A DNA stretch of 64,000 nt from Cohnella nanjingensis (GTDB lineage Bacteria; Bacillota; Bacilli; Paenibacillales; Paenibacillaceae). The DNA is taken from NCBI RefSeq assembly GCF_014212125.1, contig NZ_JACJVP010000027.1, positions 36,199 to 100,198 on the forward strand, given 5' to 3'. Positions 63,350-64,000 of the stretch are shown piece by piece (positions within the stretch are counted from its first letter, which is position 1; each line of letters starts with the position of its first letter). Made by a program: the position numbers and the translations under genes. The notes under the pieces are model-generated. The model did not search any database, was not told the origin of the DNA, and saw only the letters and a program-made list of their open reading frames with translations.

Positions 63350-63850
63350 TCAGGCATGGGTCCGGCGGTACTCCGAAGGGGTCATCTTGTCGTGCTCTTT
63401 GAACTTCCGCATGAAGTAGGTGACGTTCTCGTATCCGGATAGATTCGCGATATTGCTGATCTTGTAGTCTTCCGGCCCGGTCAGAAGCCGAGCCGCCGCC
63501 GCCATCCGGATGCCGCTCGAATATTCGTTGAACGTCCGGCCGGTCTCTTGCTTGTACAGTCGCGACAAATAGGCCGGATTGAGATAGTCGGCCTCCGTCG
63601 CGGCGTAGAGCGAGACCTCCTTCCCATAGTGGGTTTGCAGATAGCCGACGATGTCCATCACCGCCTTTTTGGTGCCGGTCTTGCGGGATTCGGCGATCCG
63701 GTCGACCGCTTCCGCGACCAAGGCGGTGAACCATGTCTTGAGTTCGTCCATCGTCCCCATGCGTTCCAGACGGCCTCTTGCAGACCGCTCCGGTCGAACG
63801 GCAGGTCCGCGTCGTCGGATGCCAAACCGCAAGCTCGACCAGCGTCTCCC
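63350..63850 (-). pseudogene. AraC/YesN-type regulator, frameshifted and N-terminally incomplete
   Basis: An intact C-terminal AraC double helix-turn-helix is seen (AATEADYLNPAYLSRLYKQE, ISNIANLSGYENVTYFMRKF, MTPSEYRRTHA). Reading in the same frame back from MGTMDELKTWFTALVAEAVDRI gives only Arg-rich shadow, but another frame reads ASDDADLPFDRSGLQEAVWNA directly before it, a good continuation of a YesN linker. So a one-base shift near 63760 breaks the gene, or the sequence has an error. A short regulator starting at ATG 63761 remains possible. It would have controlled the decarboxylase, 188 bases downstream. Confidence 0.65.
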
Positions 63851-63868
63851 GAATGCTCCGCATCGCCT

Positions 63869-63949
63869 TTATATTTTGTCCGCCGTCAGCTCGCGGAAGT
63901 TCGTCGCCCACAGGACGGAGGGCGGCAAGGACTTCGGATCTCCGGACAT
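63869..63949 (-). CDS. Short C-terminal or 26-residue frame before the AraC fragment
   Basis: From ATG at 63949, four bases after a GGAGGT, the frame reads MSGDPKSLPPSVLWATNF and then RELTADKI and stops. The frame stays open through the octanucleotide repeat to the window edge, so it could be the end of a longer gene or another broken piece of the regulator. I do not recognise it. Confidence 0.25.
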   Translation of the reverse strand: MSGDPKSLPPSVLWATNFRELTADKI

Positions 63950-63952
63950 GCA

Positions 63953-64000
63953 GACCTCCAGACCTCCGGACCTCCGGACCTCCAGACCTCCAGACCTCCA
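63953..64000. repeat. Octanucleotide tandem repeat GACCTCCR
   Basis: Six uninterrupted 8-bp units, GACCTCCA or GACCTCCG, reach the right edge of the window; more may follow. On the minus strand every unit contains GGAGGTC, a perfect Shine-Dalgarno core, and the array ends four bases before an ATG at 63949. Confidence 0.85.

Overview
The window looks like chromosome of a GC-rich, endospore-forming Firmicute of the Paenibacillus/Cohnella type. This rests on the gene content: LplB/YtcP-style sugar permeases with very large lipoprotein binding proteins, a YesM/YesN two-component pair, a GerA-type germinant-receptor operon, strong AGGAGG ribosome binding sites, frequent TTG/GTG starts and cre-like AAGCGCTT boxes. 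The species is an inference. Almost every gene is on the minus strand; only the GH8 enzyme and an ABC-2 exporter pair are on plus. I see no tRNA, rRNA, insertion sequence, prophage or CRISPR.

Layout. 1-8.9 kb: an alpha-mannoside operon (aldo/keto reductase, TIM-barrel isomerase, MgtC-like membrane protein, GH38 and GH125 mannosidases, GDPD-like enzyme) followed by an ABC permease and the start of its binding protein. A nearly identical 20-bp operator lies before the first gene and before the binding protein. 9.5-17.8 kb: a myo-inositol catabolic operon iolD-iolE-iolC-iolA-iolG-iolB followed by a LacI-family gene with its own promoter. 18.0-18.4 kb: a 52-bp tandem repeat array. 18.5-22.1 kb: an ECF sigma/anti-sigma pair next to a secreted cupredoxin lipoprotein and a COG4315-type repeat protein. 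22.2-23.1 kb: an SDR epimerase. 23.3-31.8 kb: a xylo-oligosaccharide system (two permeases, binding protein, sensor kinase, response regulator, divergent GH8 exo-oligoxylanase) with the remnant of a second GH8 gene beside it. 32.2-36.0 kb: a ger operon behind a good forespore-type promoter. 36.2-45.6 kb: a TIM-barrel protein, TetR with a divergent DrrAB-type exporter, a peptide-resistance-type ABC/two-component operon that includes an unlisted 27-residue membrane peptide, and an AraC/PhyH pair.

45.8-60.5 kb is the most unusual part: a glycan-use regulon with an ABC importer, a GntR/LacI (AraR-like) regulator, a GH78 rhamnosidase-like enzyme, a GH99/WbsX-like protein and a 1332-residue secreted DUF5722-type enzyme. 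One importer permease carries a signal peptide and a seven-bladed beta-propeller fused ahead of its membrane domain. Copies of an AAAGTATACTTT-like box lie before the four transcripts, so the regulator probably controls all of them. 60.7-64 kb holds a GNAT acetyltransferase with an attenuator-like leader, an indolepyruvate/pyruvate-type decarboxylase, a frameshifted AraC regulator and an octanucleotide repeat that runs off the window.

Together the window is mostly carbohydrate scavenging (alpha-mannan, inositol, xylan, a rhamnose-containing glycan) arranged as separately controlled cassettes, with envelope-stress, germination and toxin-export functions between them. Family assignments come from reading motifs; no database search was run.
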